A stretch of 54,924 nt of DNA from Ferruginibacter sp. (GCA_025350645.1 JANXXM010000159.1:1-54924); one strand, 5' to 3'. Counted from the first letter of the stretch, positions 28,281 through 38,340 are shown. Notes: generated by a model from the sequence alone, not told the origin. A program made the numbers and translations.

Positions 28281-30065
28281 ATGAATAAAACATGGATTTT
28301 ATTTTTTACATTTTTTTATAGCTCAGTATCAATTGCGCAGGTTCCGTCGTTCGGGCTTAGGGGCACTACTTATTGCAACCCTATTAATATTGATTATGGC
28401 TACACACCCATTCCAAATTTTAGCGAATGGGGCAGGCATAGGGCCACAGCCGATCCGGTAATTGTAAATTATAAAGGCGATTATTACTTATTTTCTACCA
28501 ACCAATGGGGTTATTGGTGGAGCAGTGATATGCTTAACTGGAATTTCGTTTCCAAAAAATTTCTTCGCCCGTGGAATGCAGGTTACGATGAGTTATGTGC
28601 GCCCGCTGTAGGAATTATTGGAGACACCATGCTTGTTTTTGGCTCTACTTACACCAATAAATTTACATTATGGATGAGCACCAATCCTAAAAAAAATGAA
28701 TGGAAACCGCTGGTAGATTCCTTTGATATTGGTGGATGGGATCCTGCTTTTTTTACTGATGATGATGGCAGGTTTTACATGTACAATGGCAGCAGTAATA
28801 AATTTCCTTTGTATGGTATTGAATTAAATAGAAAAAATTTCCAGCCGATAGGCACACGAAAAGAAATGTATTTGCTGGAAGACTGGCGCTACGGCTGGCA
28901 GCGCTTTGGCGAGCACATGGATAATACTTTTCTCGATCCTTTTATTGAAGGAGCATGGATGACAAAACACAATGGTAAATATTATTTGCAATATGGGGCA
29001 CCCGGCACAGAATTTAGCGGATATGCAGATGGTGTGGTGGTGGGGGAAAATGCGCTGGGCGGGTTTAATGCACAATCAGACCCGTTGAGCATGAAGATAG
29101 GAGGCTTTGCAAAAGGCGCAGGCCATGGCAGTACGTTTACAGACAATAAAAATAATTACTGGCATATCAGCACCATCATGCTTTCCGTAAAAAATAATTT
29201 TGAAAGAAGGCTTGGGATCTGGCCCGCAGGGTTTGATAAAGACGATGTGATGTGGTGCAACACAGCGTTTGGAGATTATCCGCTGTACCTGCCTTCGCAA
29301 AACAACAACGGCCAAAAGCCCAGGCCCGATTGGTATTTGCTCAATTATAAAAAGCCGGTGCAGGTATCATCTACTCTTGGAAATTATACAGCCAATAATG
29401 CGAATGATGAAGATTTAAAAACATACTGGAGTGCCGCTTCGGCCAACAAAGGGGAATTTTTACAAACAGATTTGGGAACTGTAAGCACTGTAAATGCTAT
29501 TCAGATAAATTATGCAGACCAGGATGTAGATCTTTCTGCAGAAGATAAAAGACAAAATATTTTTGTTGGAAAAACATCCGGTCTTTTTCATCAGTATAAA
29601 ATTTATTCATCTGCTAATGGTAAAAAATGGAGTTTGCTGGTAGATAAAAGCAATAATAAAACCGATGTGCCGCATGATTATATAGAACTGGAAAAACCTG
29701 TACAGGCAAGATTTCTAAAGCTGGAAAACCTGCATATGCCAGCAGGTAAATTTGCTATAAGCGGCTTTAGAATTTTTGGAAAAGGCAATGGTGCAAAACC
29801 GAACGCAGTAAAAACTTTTTTTGTATTGCGTACAGAAAAAGATAAACGCAGCGCCTGGATAAAATGGCAGCCTGTTGATGATGCTTATGCTTATAATATC
29901 TACTATGGTACTGCGCCCGATAAATTGTACAATTGCATTATGGTGCATCAAAATAATGAATACTGGTTTAAAGGCATGGATAAAATGAAAACATATTATT
30001 ATAGCATTGAGGCAGTAAATGAAAATGGCGTGAGTAATAAAACAGCAATTAGCAAAGTGGAATAA
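28281..30065 (+). CDS. GH43-like five-bladed propeller hydrolase with discoidin and FN3-like domains
   Basis: This 594-aa exported protein (signal residues 1-20, ending IAQ) starts with a beta-propeller: GRHRATADPVIVNYKGDYYLF supplies the catalytic-base Asp of clan GH-F, WDPAFFTDDDGRFYMY the pKa modulator region, and FIEGAWMTKHNGKYYLQY the acid Glu. Residues about 350-500 form an F5/8 type C (discoidin) carbohydrate-binding module, LKTYWSAAS...QTDLGTVSTVNAIQINYA. The last 90 residues resemble a fibronectin III domain (AYNIYYGTAPDKLYNCI). GH43 enzymes cleave arabinose, xylose or galactose linkages by inversion. The exact specificity is not readable, and GH117-like or other clan F groups are alternatives. 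Confidence 0.85.
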   Translation: MNKTWILFFTFFYSSVSIAQVPSFGLRGTTYCNPINIDYGYTPIPNFSEWGRHRATADPVIVNYKGDYYLFSTNQWGYWWSSDMLNWNFVSKKFLRPWNAGYDELCAPAVGIIGDTMLVFGSTYTNKFTLWMSTNPKKNEWKPLVDSFDIGGWDPAFFTDDDGRFYMYNGSSNKFPLYGIELNRKNFQPIGTRKEMYLLEDWRYGWQRFGEHMDNTFLDPFIEGAWMTKHNGKYYLQYGAPGTEFSGYADGVVVGENALGGFNAQSDPLSMKIGGFAKGAGHGSTFTDNKNNYWHISTIMLSVKNNFERRLGIWPAGFDKDDVMWCNTAFGDYPLYLPSQNNNGQKPRPDWYLLNYKKPVQVSSTLGNYTANNANDEDLKTYWSAASANKGEFLQTDLGTVSTVNAIQINYADQDVDLSAEDKRQNIFVGKTSGLFHQYKIYSSANGKKWSLLVDKSNNKTDVPHDYIELEKPVQARFLKLENLHMPAGKFAISGFRIFGKGNGAKPNAVKTFFVLRTEKDKRSAWIKWQPVDDAYAYNIYYGTAPDKLYNCIMVHQNNEYWFKGMDKMKTYYYSIEAVNENGVSNKTAISKVE

Positions 30066-30071
30066 ATTACT

Positions 30072-30734
30072 ATGAAGAAAACGATAGCTATAATTTTTTT
30101 TCTGTTTAATTTTTGTGCACTTTTTGCGCAGGATAAATATAAGCCTTTTTATGACGATATTCAATCCTTCAAAAGGCAGGATAGTATTATGTTTCCGCCG
30201 GCAGATGCGATACTTTTTGTGGGCAGCTCCTCCTTTACAAAATGGACGGATATGCAGCATTATTTTCCAGAATATACCATTATTAATCGTGGCTTTGGCG
30301 GTTCTTCCCTACCTGATGTTATAAGATATGCGCCTGATATTATTTTTCCTTATCATCCTAAACAAATTGTAATTTACTGTGGTGAGAATGATCTTGCAGC
30401 ATCAGACGCCATAAGTACTCAACTTGTTTTCAGCAGATTTAAGAAACTATTTTCCATTATCAGAAAAAATAATCCTGCAGTGCCGGTTGCATTTGTTTCG
30501 CTTAAGCCAAGCCCGAGCAGGCAAAGGTTATGGGTAAGAATGAGCACAACAAACAAGCTTATAAAAAATTATCTTGGTTCAAAAAAAAATATAGCTTTTA
30601 TAGATGTTTACCACAAAATGTTTACTGCCACTGGTACTATTATGCAGGATATTTTTATAGAGGATAAATTGCACATGAATGCAAAAGGTTATGCAATTTG
30701 GGCAAAGGCTATTCAACCTTTTTTACTAAAATAA
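30072..30734 (+). CDS. SGNH/GDSL-family secreted esterase
   Basis: This 220-aa exported protein (signal residues 1-20, ending LFAQ) has the four SGNH blocks. Block I is FVGSSSF with candidate nucleophile Ser52, block II GFGGSSL, block III YCGENDL, and block V DKLHMNAKGY with Asp198 and His201. Such enzymes remove acetyl or acyl groups from sugars or act as small lipases. In this locus deacetylation of the glycan is the natural inference. It sits 6 nt after the GH43-like gene and 1 nt before GH97, so the three are very likely one transcript. Confidence 0.9.
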   Translation: MKKTIAIIFFLFNFCALFAQDKYKPFYDDIQSFKRQDSIMFPPADAILFVGSSSFTKWTDMQHYFPEYTIINRGFGGSSLPDVIRYAPDIIFPYHPKQIVIYCGENDLAASDAISTQLVFSRFKKLFSIIRKNNPAVPVAFVSLKPSPSRQRLWVRMSTTNKLIKNYLGSKKNIAFIDVYHKMFTATGTIMQDIFIEDKLHMNAKGYAIWAKAIQPFLLK

Positions 30735-30735
30735 C

Positions 30736-32712
30736 ATGAGCAAGATATTTATTTTATTAATTTTTTTATCAGCGGGGAATGCTGCATTTGCCCAAGAAAA
30801 ATTACGTATCTCCTCTCCGGATGGTAACATTATTTTTAAAATCTATGCATACAATACTGTTCCGTCTTATTCTGTTTCCTATAAAAGCAACAGCATTATT
30901 GAAGAGTCTCAAATAAATATGCATTTTGCTGAAACAGGAAAAATGCACCAGGCTTATATTACAGCGATAGCTGCCATTACAGAAGTGTTGGATAATTATA
31001 ATTTAATAATTGGCAAAACAGCTAAAGTAAAAACGAAATATAGGAGAACAGTTATTTCCTTCAGCGACAAAACGAACCCAGCTTATTTTTTACAAATAGA
31101 AATAAAGTTATTTAATGATGCGGTTGCATTCCGTTATCTTTTTCCTGCGAAAAAAGCGAATGAAACTTTTACAATACTGGATGAAAATACCAGCTTTAAT
31201 TTTGCCGGCAATCCGGTCATAAAAGCATTGTTGGTACCTAATTATATTACCTCTCACGAAGGGCTTTATACAACGGTACCACTAAGCAGCATAAAAAATG
31301 ATACACTCATGGATATGCCGGCACTTTTTCAGTTTCCCCATCATATTTATGCTGCCGTTACAGAAGCTAATCTGCAGGATTATGCCGGGATGTACCTGTG
31401 TAAAACAGATGGTATTTTAGCTACAAAATTATCCCCCCTGCCCGGGCAAGCTGTAATAAAAGTAAGAGCTGTAAAAACGTTTCATAGCCCTTGGCGGGTA
31501 ATATTAATTTCGGACAGGCTTGGGGCTCTCATAGAGTCAAATGTTCTTACAAGCCTCTGTCCGCAAACTTTATACAAAAATACCGCATGGATAAAAACCG
31601 GAACCACCACTTTTCCATGGTGGAATGGCACAGTGGTACCTGCAAATATTAATGGGGGTAATAATTTTGAAACCAATAAATATTTCATTGATTTTTGCAC
31701 AGCAAATAATATTAAATATCATACCGTGGTAGAGTTTGGCGGGCACGAATGGTACAGCAATGATGGGGAAGGATATCAGCCGGGTAAAAATTATGATGTA
31801 ACAAAGCCTGTGGATGGTTTGAATATGAAACAGGTTTGTGATTATGCGAAAAGCAAAAATGTTGGTATACGGGTTTGGGTACACTGGAAGGCCTTGTATC
31901 CTTTGCTGGATGAGGCTTTCAAAACTTTTGAAGAATGGGGGCTTGCAGGGATGATGGTGGATTTTATGGACAGGGATGACCAGGAAATGGTAAACATTCA
32001 AACGGAAATTTTACAAAAGGCAGCAGCCCACCACTTGCATATTCAATTTCATGGGGCGTATAAACCTACAGGCCTGAGTCGTACTTACCCTAATGAGTTT
32101 ACGAGGGAAGGCACCCTCAATTACGAAAACCATAAATGGAATAAACTTGTTACACCAAATGCAGATCTTGATGTTGTATTCACAAGACTACTTGCAGGAT
32201 CTACAGATTATCATCTTGGTGGTTTTAATGCATTGCCAGTTTCAAAATTTGTGGTACAAAATATAAAACCCTACACAATGGGCACCCGTTGCCACATGCT
32301 GGCTATGTATGTGGTGCTGGAAAACGAACAGGGCATGCTGTGCGATTACCCCGCTGCATACCTTGGTGAGCCTGGCTTTGAAGTGCTGCGGAATATTCCT
32401 ACAACATGGAATGAAACGAAAGTGCTGAACGCTGAGGTGGACAAATTCATAACAGTTGCCCGCCGAAAAAACAACAACTGGTACATAGCAAGTATTGCTG
32501 ACAGTACTGGAAAAATAATAAATATTGATTGTAGTTTTCTTTTAAAGGGAAAAAATTACAATGCAAAAATATACAGTGATGCCAGCGATGCAAACGAATA
32601 TGCTAATCACCTTACCATAAAAAAAATTAAGGTTAACAATGCCACAAAATTATCTTTGAAAATGCAACCCGGTGGTGGAAATATTATTATATTACAGCAA
32701 ATAGAAAAATAA
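30736..32712 (+). CDS. GH97 alpha-glycosidase
   Basis: This 658-aa exported enzyme (signal about 1-20, ending AFAQ) has the GH97 N-terminal beta-super-sandwich (LRISSPDGNIIFKI, AFRYLFPA) and TIM barrel (VEFGGHEWYSNDG, RVWVHWKALYPLLDE, YPNEFTREGTLNYEN). The family holds inverting alpha-glucosidases (SusB type) and retaining alpha-galactosidases. The segment GMMVDFMDRDDQ contains Asp409 where retaining members have their nucleophile, so the retaining type is favoured by inference. It probably acts in the periplasm on alpha-linked branches. Confidence 0.93.
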   Translation: MSKIFILLIFLSAGNAAFAQEKLRISSPDGNIIFKIYAYNTVPSYSVSYKSNSIIEESQINMHFAETGKMHQAYITAIAAITEVLDNYNLIIGKTAKVKTKYRRTVISFSDKTNPAYFLQIEIKLFNDAVAFRYLFPAKKANETFTILDENTSFNFAGNPVIKALLVPNYITSHEGLYTTVPLSSIKNDTLMDMPALFQFPHHIYAAVTEANLQDYAGMYLCKTDGILATKLSPLPGQAVIKVRAVKTFHSPWRVILISDRLGALIESNVLTSLCPQTLYKNTAWIKTGTTTFPWWNGTVVPANINGGNNFETNKYFIDFCTANNIKYHTVVEFGGHEWYSNDGEGYQPGKNYDVTKPVDGLNMKQVCDYAKSKNVGIRVWVHWKALYPLLDEAFKTFEEWGLAGMMVDFMDRDDQEMVNIQTEILQKAAAHHLHIQFHGAYKPTGLSRTYPNEFTREGTLNYENHKWNKLVTPNADLDVVFTRLLAGSTDYHLGGFNALPVSKFVVQNIKPYTMGTRCHMLAMYVVLENEQGMLCDYPAAYLGEPGFEVLRNIPTTWNETKVLNAEVDKFITVARRKNNNWYIASIADSTGKIINIDCSFLLKGKNYNAKIYSDASDANEYANHLTIKKIKVNNATKLSLKMQPGGGNIIILQQIEK

Positions 32713-32788
32713 AACAGTATTGTCGCAAGGGGCGAATACACAGCACATTATTAAACGCCAAAATACATGCGGCAAAAATAAAAAGCAC

Positions 32789-35083
32789 ATGAAAAAATTA
32801 TTATTATTGGTTACCACTACGTTTATCATTTTAAGTGCATACGCACAAACCAACGACACAAAAATGAAAATTTACATTGATGCGCTCATGCAAAAAATGA
32901 CGATCGATGAAAAAATCGGCCAACTTAATTTGCCTGGCAGCGGTGATATTGTTACTGGTCTTGCATCCAGTTCCGACATTGGCAAAAAAATAAAAGAAGG
33001 AAAAGTTGGTGGCCTCTTCAACATAAAATCCGTAGAAAAAATAAGAGCCGTACAAAAAGTTGCGGTAGAAGAAAGCCGGTTAAAAATTCCGATGATTTTT
33101 GGTATGGATGTTATTCATGGATATGAAACTATATTCCCAATCCCGCTTGCGCTAAGCTGCACGTGGGATATGAAAGCCATAGAACGCAGCGCACAAATAG
33201 CAGCGCAGGAAGCCAGTGCAGATGGTATAAACTGGACGTTTAGCCCTATGGTAGATGTTGCCCGGGATCCACGCTGGGGCCGCATTGCAGAAGGTAATGG
33301 AGAAGATGCATACCTCGGTTCGCAAATTGCAAAAGCAATGGTACATGGTTACCAGGGCGATGATCTTTCTAAAAATAATACCATAATGGCCTGCGTAAAA
33401 CATTATGCCATGTACGGTGCTGCCGAGGCCGGCCGGGATTATAACACTACAGATATGAGCCGCCTTAGAATGTACAACGAATACCTGCCACCTTACAAAG
33501 CAGCAGTAGAAGCGGGTGCAGGAAGTATGATGGCTTCGTTTAATGAAGTAGATGGCATACCTGCAACGGCCAATAAATTTTTAATGACGGATGTGCTCAG
33601 AAAACAATGGGGTTTTAAAGGGTTTGTAGTTACCGATTATACAGGTATAAATGAAATGGTAGATCATGGCCTGGGAAATTTGCAAACTGTATCAGCAAAG
33701 GCATTATCCGCAGGTATAGATATGGATATGGTGGGCGAGGGATTTTTAACTACCATTAAAAAATCGCTTGCAGAAAAAAAAGTAACGCTTGCAGCAATTG
33801 AACTTGCTTGCAGAAGAATTTTGGAAGCAAAATATAAGCTTGGCTTATTTGATGACCCGTATAAATATTGCAACGAGCAGCGGGCAAAAACAGAAATTTT
33901 TACCGATGCAAATCGTAAAGAAGCCAGGAGTATTGCAGCGCAAAGTTTTGTGCTATTAAAAAACCAATCGCTCACTTTAGGAGGGGCAGGTATTTTGCCA
34001 TTAAAAAAATCCGGTACCATAGCGCTTATTGGCCCGCTGGCAGATAACAAAGAAAACATGCCTGGCACATGGGCCGTGGCCGCAAGGTTTGAAAAAGCCA
34101 CTTCTCTTTTGCAGGGTATAAAAGAAGTAGCCGGGGATAAAGTAAAAATATTATTTGCACGTGGCTCCAACCTGGATGAAGACAGTGTGTTTGAAGAACG
34201 TGCCGGCATGTTTGGTAAATCTTTACGAAGGGATAGCCGCCCTGCGCAGCAAATAATTGATGAAGCAGTAGCGGTGGCAAACCAAAGCGATGTAATCGTT
34301 GCAGCCCTTGGCGAGTCTGCAGAAATGAGCGGGGAGTGCAGCAGCCGCAGCAATATAGAAATACCAAAAGCGCAGCAAGATTTATTAAATGCTTTATTAA
34401 AAACCGGCAAACCTCTAGTGCTTGTTTTATTTACCGGCCGCCCATTGGCAATACCAAAACAAAATGAAACGGTGCCCGCCATTTTAAATGTTTGGTTTGG
34501 CGGCAGCGAGGCAGGTTATGCCATTGCAGATGTACTTTTTGGGGCAGTAAACCCTTCCGGAAAACTAAGTACAACGTGGCCGCAAAATGTAGGACAGGTA
34601 CCCATTTACTATAATCATAAAAACACCGGTCGCCCGCTCGAAGAAGGAAAATGGTTCTCTAAATTCCGCAGTAATTATTTAGATGTAAGCAACGAGCCTG
34701 TTTATCCTTTTGGCTACGGATTAAGTTACTCCACATTTGCTTATAGCAATGTAAAACTGAGCAGCAATGCCATTGCCGCCAACCAAAATTTAACCGCATC
34801 TGTTACCGTTACCAACAACAGTTCCATTAATGGTAAAGAAGTAGTACAGTTGTATTTGAGAGATATGGTGGGCAGCATAACCAGGCCAGTAAAGGAATTG
34901 AAAGGATTTCAAAAAATAGACCTTAAAGCCGGCGAAACAAAAACAGTTACATTTAATATAACGGTAAACGATTTAAAATTTTACAATTCCGATCTTAAAT
35001 ACATAGCAGAGCCCGGCGATTTTAAAATATTTATTGGCGGCAATAGCAGAGATGTAAAAGAAGCATCGTTTAAGTTATTATAA
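32789..35083 (+). CDS. GH3 beta-glucosidase (copy 1)
   Basis: The start at ATG 32789 gives a clean signal peptide (MKKLLLLVTTT, ending AYAQ). An upstream TTG at 32720 would add 23 non-signal residues and is rejected. The 764-aa enzyme has the GH3 N-domain, with KIGQLNLPG, FGMDVIHGYETIFPIPLA, DVARDPRWGR, CVKHYAMYGA and nucleophile Asp283 in VVTDYTG. The second domain (GESAEMSGECSSR) and a C-terminal fibronectin III-like domain (about 655-764) follow. GH3 retaining exo-enzymes release glucose from beta-linked oligosaccharides. Together with GH144 it likely finishes sophoro-oligosaccharides, as characterised in other Bacteroidota. Confidence 0.95.
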   Translation: MKKLLLLVTTTFIILSAYAQTNDTKMKIYIDALMQKMTIDEKIGQLNLPGSGDIVTGLASSSDIGKKIKEGKVGGLFNIKSVEKIRAVQKVAVEESRLKIPMIFGMDVIHGYETIFPIPLALSCTWDMKAIERSAQIAAQEASADGINWTFSPMVDVARDPRWGRIAEGNGEDAYLGSQIAKAMVHGYQGDDLSKNNTIMACVKHYAMYGAAEAGRDYNTTDMSRLRMYNEYLPPYKAAVEAGAGSMMASFNEVDGIPATANKFLMTDVLRKQWGFKGFVVTDYTGINEMVDHGLGNLQTVSAKALSAGIDMDMVGEGFLTTIKKSLAEKKVTLAAIELACRRILEAKYKLGLFDDPYKYCNEQRAKTEIFTDANRKEARSIAAQSFVLLKNQSLTLGGAGILPLKKSGTIALIGPLADNKENMPGTWAVAARFEKATSLLQGIKEVAGDKVKILFARGSNLDEDSVFEERAGMFGKSLRRDSRPAQQIIDEAVAVANQSDVIVAALGESAEMSGECSSRSNIEIPKAQQDLLNALLKTGKPLVLVLFTGRPLAIPKQNETVPAILNVWFGGSEAGYAIADVLFGAVNPSGKLSTTWPQNVGQVPIYYNHKNTGRPLEEGKWFSKFRSNYLDVSNEPVYPFGYGLSYSTFAYSNVKLSSNAIAANQNLTASVTVTNNSSINGKEVVQLYLRDMVGSITRPVKELKGFQKIDLKAGETKTVTFNITVNDLKFYNSDLKYIAEPGDFKIFIGGNSRDVKEASFKLL

Positions 35084-35188
35084 TTTTTGTTCACGGGCAT
35101 TTCAGCAAGAAGCAGCATTGGTGGCGACGCTCCGTTCAACAGTGGTTTTTTGTGGGTCTTTTATTATTATTATTTTAAAATAAGCAAC

Positions 35189-35968
35189 ATGAAAATAAAA
35201 TATTTTTTAACTGTTTACCTTGTATTGTTTTCATGCTTTGCAAAAGCTCAGGAATTTTCACTTTACAAAAAAGAAATTTTTGTGCGGGCAAACGATACAC
35301 TTCCATACCGCATATTACTACCCGAAAACTATGATCCACAAAAAAAATATCCCTTAATACTTTTTTTACATGGCTCCGGCGAAAGAGGAAATGACAATGA
35401 ATTACAATTAGTGCATGGTGCAAAATTATTTCTGCAGGATAGTGCTCGCAGAAATTATCCGGCCATTATTGTATTTCCACAATGCAGCCAAAATAGTTAT
35501 TGGAGTAATGTAGATTTTAAAGAAAAGAACGGCAAAAGAACATTTGATTTTTCTCCGGCAGGTGAGCCTACAATTGCTATGCGCCTCGCAGAAAAATTAT
35601 TGGAACAACTCATGCAGCAATTTAAGGTAAACAAAAAGCAGGTATATGTTATGGGGCTTTCTATGGGCGGCATGGGCGCTTTCGAAATAGTACGGCGCAA
35701 TCCTAAATTGTTTGCAGCAGCAGTTCCTATATGCGGCGGTGCAAATACATCTACCGCAAAGCAATTAAAAAAAACCAACTGGTGGATCTTTCATGGAGTA
35801 AAAGATGATGTTGTAAATCCTGAATTTTCTATACAAATGGCAGACGCATTAAAAAAAGAAAAAGCAAAATTCAAATTAACGCTCTACCCAAATGCCAGCC
35901 ATAATAGCTGGGACAATGCTTTTACAGAACCGCAATTGTTGCAATGGCTATTTGCACAGCATAAATAA
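35189..35968 (+). CDS. Secreted alpha/beta-hydrolase (carboxylesterase/PHB-depolymerase-like)
   Basis: I chose ATG 35189, which starts a signal peptide (MKIKYFLTVYLVLF, ending AKAQ). The 34 residues upstream look non-coding. The 259-aa enzyme shows FLHGSGERG (oxyanion region) and GLSMGGMG with nucleophile Ser158. The acid is Asp209 or Asp210 in GVKDDVV, and His238 sits in NASHNSW. This predicted-peptidase or feruloyl-esterase-like group is common between glycosidase genes and may remove ester groups from glycans. It lies between two GH3 genes. Confidence 0.9.
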   Translation: MKIKYFLTVYLVLFSCFAKAQEFSLYKKEIFVRANDTLPYRILLPENYDPQKKYPLILFLHGSGERGNDNELQLVHGAKLFLQDSARRNYPAIIVFPQCSQNSYWSNVDFKEKNGKRTFDFSPAGEPTIAMRLAEKLLEQLMQQFKVNKKQVYVMGLSMGGMGAFEIVRRNPKLFAAAVPICGGANTSTAKQLKKTNWWIFHGVKDDVVNPEFSIQMADALKKEKAKFKLTLYPNASHNSWDNAFTEPQLLQWLFAQHK

Positions 35969-35983
35969 AATGCATTTAAAAAA

Positions 35984-36060
35984 CCTTTGTGTACCTAGAG
36001 CACTTCTTCGTGTTCTTTGTGGTTCAAAAATCTTTGCGGTTCAAAATCTTGCAGTTCAAA
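35984..36060 (+). repeat. Imperfect tandem repeats between esterase and GH3 genes
   Basis: Four degenerate copies of a 14-18 nt unit related to TCTTTGTGGTTCAAAA: 35984-36000 (weakest), 36013-36030, 36031-36046 and 36047-36060. Similar CTTTGTG...GTTCAAA strings are common between genes in Bacteroidota. The array ends 12 nt before the GH3 start codon, so it lies in the leader or promoter zone. Function unknown. Confidence 0.6.
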
Positions 36061-36072
36061 CAAAAATATAAA

Positions 36073-38292
36073 ATGAAAAAAATACCGTTTACACTCCTTT
36101 TTTTGGGCTCCTTATTTTATGCATCGGCACAAAAAAAGTCCACAGATCAAAAAGTAGATTCTGTATTGAGGATGATGACGCTCACTGAAAAAATTGGGCA
36201 GCTCAACCAATACTCCGGCGGCGATGATGATACCGGCCCCACCACAAAAGATGGGGATAAACACAATCAAATTAAGAAAGGTATGGTAGGCTCTTTGCTG
36301 AATGTTACCGGCGCAAAAGCTACAAGGGCATTACAGGAAATTGCTATGCAATCACGAATGAAAATCCCATTACTTTTCGGGCAGGATGTTATTCACGGTT
36401 ACCGAACAACATTCCCTATTCCGCTTGCAGAAGCCGCAAGCTGGGATTTACCGGCCATTGAACGCAGTGCAAGAATTGCAGCTACTGAAGCCTCGGCAGC
36501 CGGCATACACTGGACATTTGCGCCCATGGTGGATATTGCCCGGGATCCCCGCTGGGGCCGCATTATGGAAGGTGCAGGCGAAGATCCTTATCTCGGCTCG
36601 CTCATAGCCGCAGCTAGAGTAAAAGGTTTTCAAGGAAATGGTTTAGGGAATACAAATGCGGTGATGGCCTGCGTAAAACATTTTGCAGCCTATGGTGCTG
36701 CAGTTGGCGGACGGGATTATAATTCCGTAGACATGAGCCTGCGCCAGTTGCATGAAATTTATTTGCCACCATTTAAAGCCGCTGCAGAAGCTGGTGCTGC
36801 TACGTTTATGAATTCTTTTAACGACCTCAATGGTACACCTGCCACCGGTAATAAATATTTGCAGCGAAATATTTTAAAAGGAGAGTGGAAATTTAGCGGA
36901 TTTGTAGTGAGTGATTGGGGCAGTATCGGAGAAATGCTCAACCATGGCAATGTAAGAGACAGTGCAGATGCAGCATTTACAGCACTTACAGCCGGTAGCG
37001 ATATGGATATGGAAAGCCGCTGTTATAAAAATAATTTAGCCACATTGGTAAAGGATAAAAAAATAAAAATTGAATTAATTGATGATGCTGTAAAAAGAAT
37101 TTTAAGAAAGAAATTTGAAATGGGTCTCTTTGATGATCCCTATAAATTTTGTAATGAGCAAAGAGAAAATGAACAGCGCAATAACATTCAAAATTTACTA
37201 GCCGCAAAAATAATGGCGGAAAAAAGTATAGTGCTGCTCAAAAATGAAAATAACATTTTACCCCTGTCAAAAAATATAAAAACAATTGCCTGCATTGGCC
37301 CGCTTATAAAAGCAGTTAGAGAAAATTTAGGTTTTTGGAGTTTTCAATGGCAGGATGACACAGTAAAAATTGTAACAGTTTGGGAAGGTATAAAAAACAA
37401 AGTAAGTGCAGGTACAAATATGCTTTATGCAAAAGGTTGTGGCATAAAAGATAGCAGCCGTGCGGGCTTTGCAGAAGCTATAGCCGCAGCAGTAAAAGCA
37501 GACGTTGTGGTAATGAATGTGGGAGAAGCCGGAGACATGAGCGGTGAGGCTAAAAGCCGCAGCAACATAGGTTTGCCGGGTGTGCAGGAAGAGCTGGTAA
37601 AAGCAATAATTGCCACAGGAAAGCCAGTTGTAGTAATGATAAGCGCAGGCAGGCCGCTCATTTTTAATTACACTGCGGATAATGCTCCTGCTATTATATA
37701 CAATTGGTGGCTTGGCACACAGGCGGGCAATGCTGTGGCAGATGTGTTGTTTGGTGATTACAATCCCTCAGCAAAATTACCGGTAAGCTTTCCCCGCACC
37801 GAAGGACAAATTCCTGTTTATTACAATCATTTTAATACAGGCCGCCCTGCAGCAAATGACAGCGATGTAAATTATGTTTCTGCATATACCGATTTATTAA
37901 ACAGCCCGAAATATCCCTTTGGTTATGGGCTGAGTTATACAAATTTTGCATACAGTAATATCTCACTGGATAAAAATATAATGGCAGCCACGGAAAAAAT
38001 TAGTGCAACAATAACAATTACAAATACAGGCAATTTTGCAGGAGAAGAAACGGTGCAGTTGTATATAAGAGATATGGTAGGCTCTGTGATAAGGCCGGTA
38101 AAAGAGTTAAAAGGTTTTCAAAAAGTATTCTTACAAAAGGGCGAATCCAAAAATGTTTCATTCACATTTTCCACAGCCGATCTCAGGTTTTATAACGATC
38201 AGTTGCAGTATAATTATGAGCCAGGCAATTTTAAAATTTTTATAGGCGGCAATTCTGTTGATGTAAAGGAGAAAGAATTTATTTTAAAATAA
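36073..38292 (+). CDS. GH3 beta-glucosidase (copy 2)
   Basis: ATG 36073 begins the signal peptide (MKKIPFTLLFLGS, ending ASAQ). The longer frame from GTG 35989 runs through the repeat array and is unlikely. This 739-aa enzyme is a diverged paralog of the GH3 36 bp-to-kb upstream (copy 1 ends at 35083): TEKIGQLNQYSGG, FGQDVIHGYRTTFPIPL, DIARDPRWGRIMEG, CVKHFAAYGA, nucleophile Asp281 in VVSDWGS. GEAGDMSGEAKSRSN and a C-terminal FN3-like domain with QLYIRDMVGSVIRPVKEL follow. Likely periplasmic exo-beta-glucosidase. Having two suggests different linkage or chain-length preferences, which the sequence does not define. Confidence 0.95.
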   Translation: MKKIPFTLLFLGSLFYASAQKKSTDQKVDSVLRMMTLTEKIGQLNQYSGGDDDTGPTTKDGDKHNQIKKGMVGSLLNVTGAKATRALQEIAMQSRMKIPLLFGQDVIHGYRTTFPIPLAEAASWDLPAIERSARIAATEASAAGIHWTFAPMVDIARDPRWGRIMEGAGEDPYLGSLIAAARVKGFQGNGLGNTNAVMACVKHFAAYGAAVGGRDYNSVDMSLRQLHEIYLPPFKAAAEAGAATFMNSFNDLNGTPATGNKYLQRNILKGEWKFSGFVVSDWGSIGEMLNHGNVRDSADAAFTALTAGSDMDMESRCYKNNLATLVKDKKIKIELIDDAVKRILRKKFEMGLFDDPYKFCNEQRENEQRNNIQNLLAAKIMAEKSIVLLKNENNILPLSKNIKTIACIGPLIKAVRENLGFWSFQWQDDTVKIVTVWEGIKNKVSAGTNMLYAKGCGIKDSSRAGFAEAIAAAVKADVVVMNVGEAGDMSGEAKSRSNIGLPGVQEELVKAIIATGKPVVVMISAGRPLIFNYTADNAPAIIYNWWLGTQAGNAVADVLFGDYNPSAKLPVSFPRTEGQIPVYYNHFNTGRPAANDSDVNYVSAYTDLLNSPKYPFGYGLSYTNFAYSNISLDKNIMAATEKISATITITNTGNFAGEETVQLYIRDMVGSVIRPVKELKGFQKVFLQKGESKNVSFTFSTADLRFYNDQLQYNYEPGNFKIFIGGNSVDVKEKEFILK

Positions 38293-38340
38293 AATAAGAA
38301 TACAGCGCACAAACTAATATCACTATAAACAAAAATTAAA

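Noticed and set aside
32720-32788. N-terminal extension of GH3 copy 1 from TTG
   Set aside because: It would bury the signal peptide; ATG 32789 gives a normal exported GH3.
33664-34482. 272-aa open frame antisense to GH3 copy 1
   Set aside because: Ser/Pro/Ala-rich low-complexity translation that mirrors a strongly supported GH3 gene; no start context or motif of its own.
35087-35188. N-terminal extension of the alpha/beta-hydrolase
   Set aside because: Translation is not signal-like and precedes a clean signal peptide at ATG 35189.
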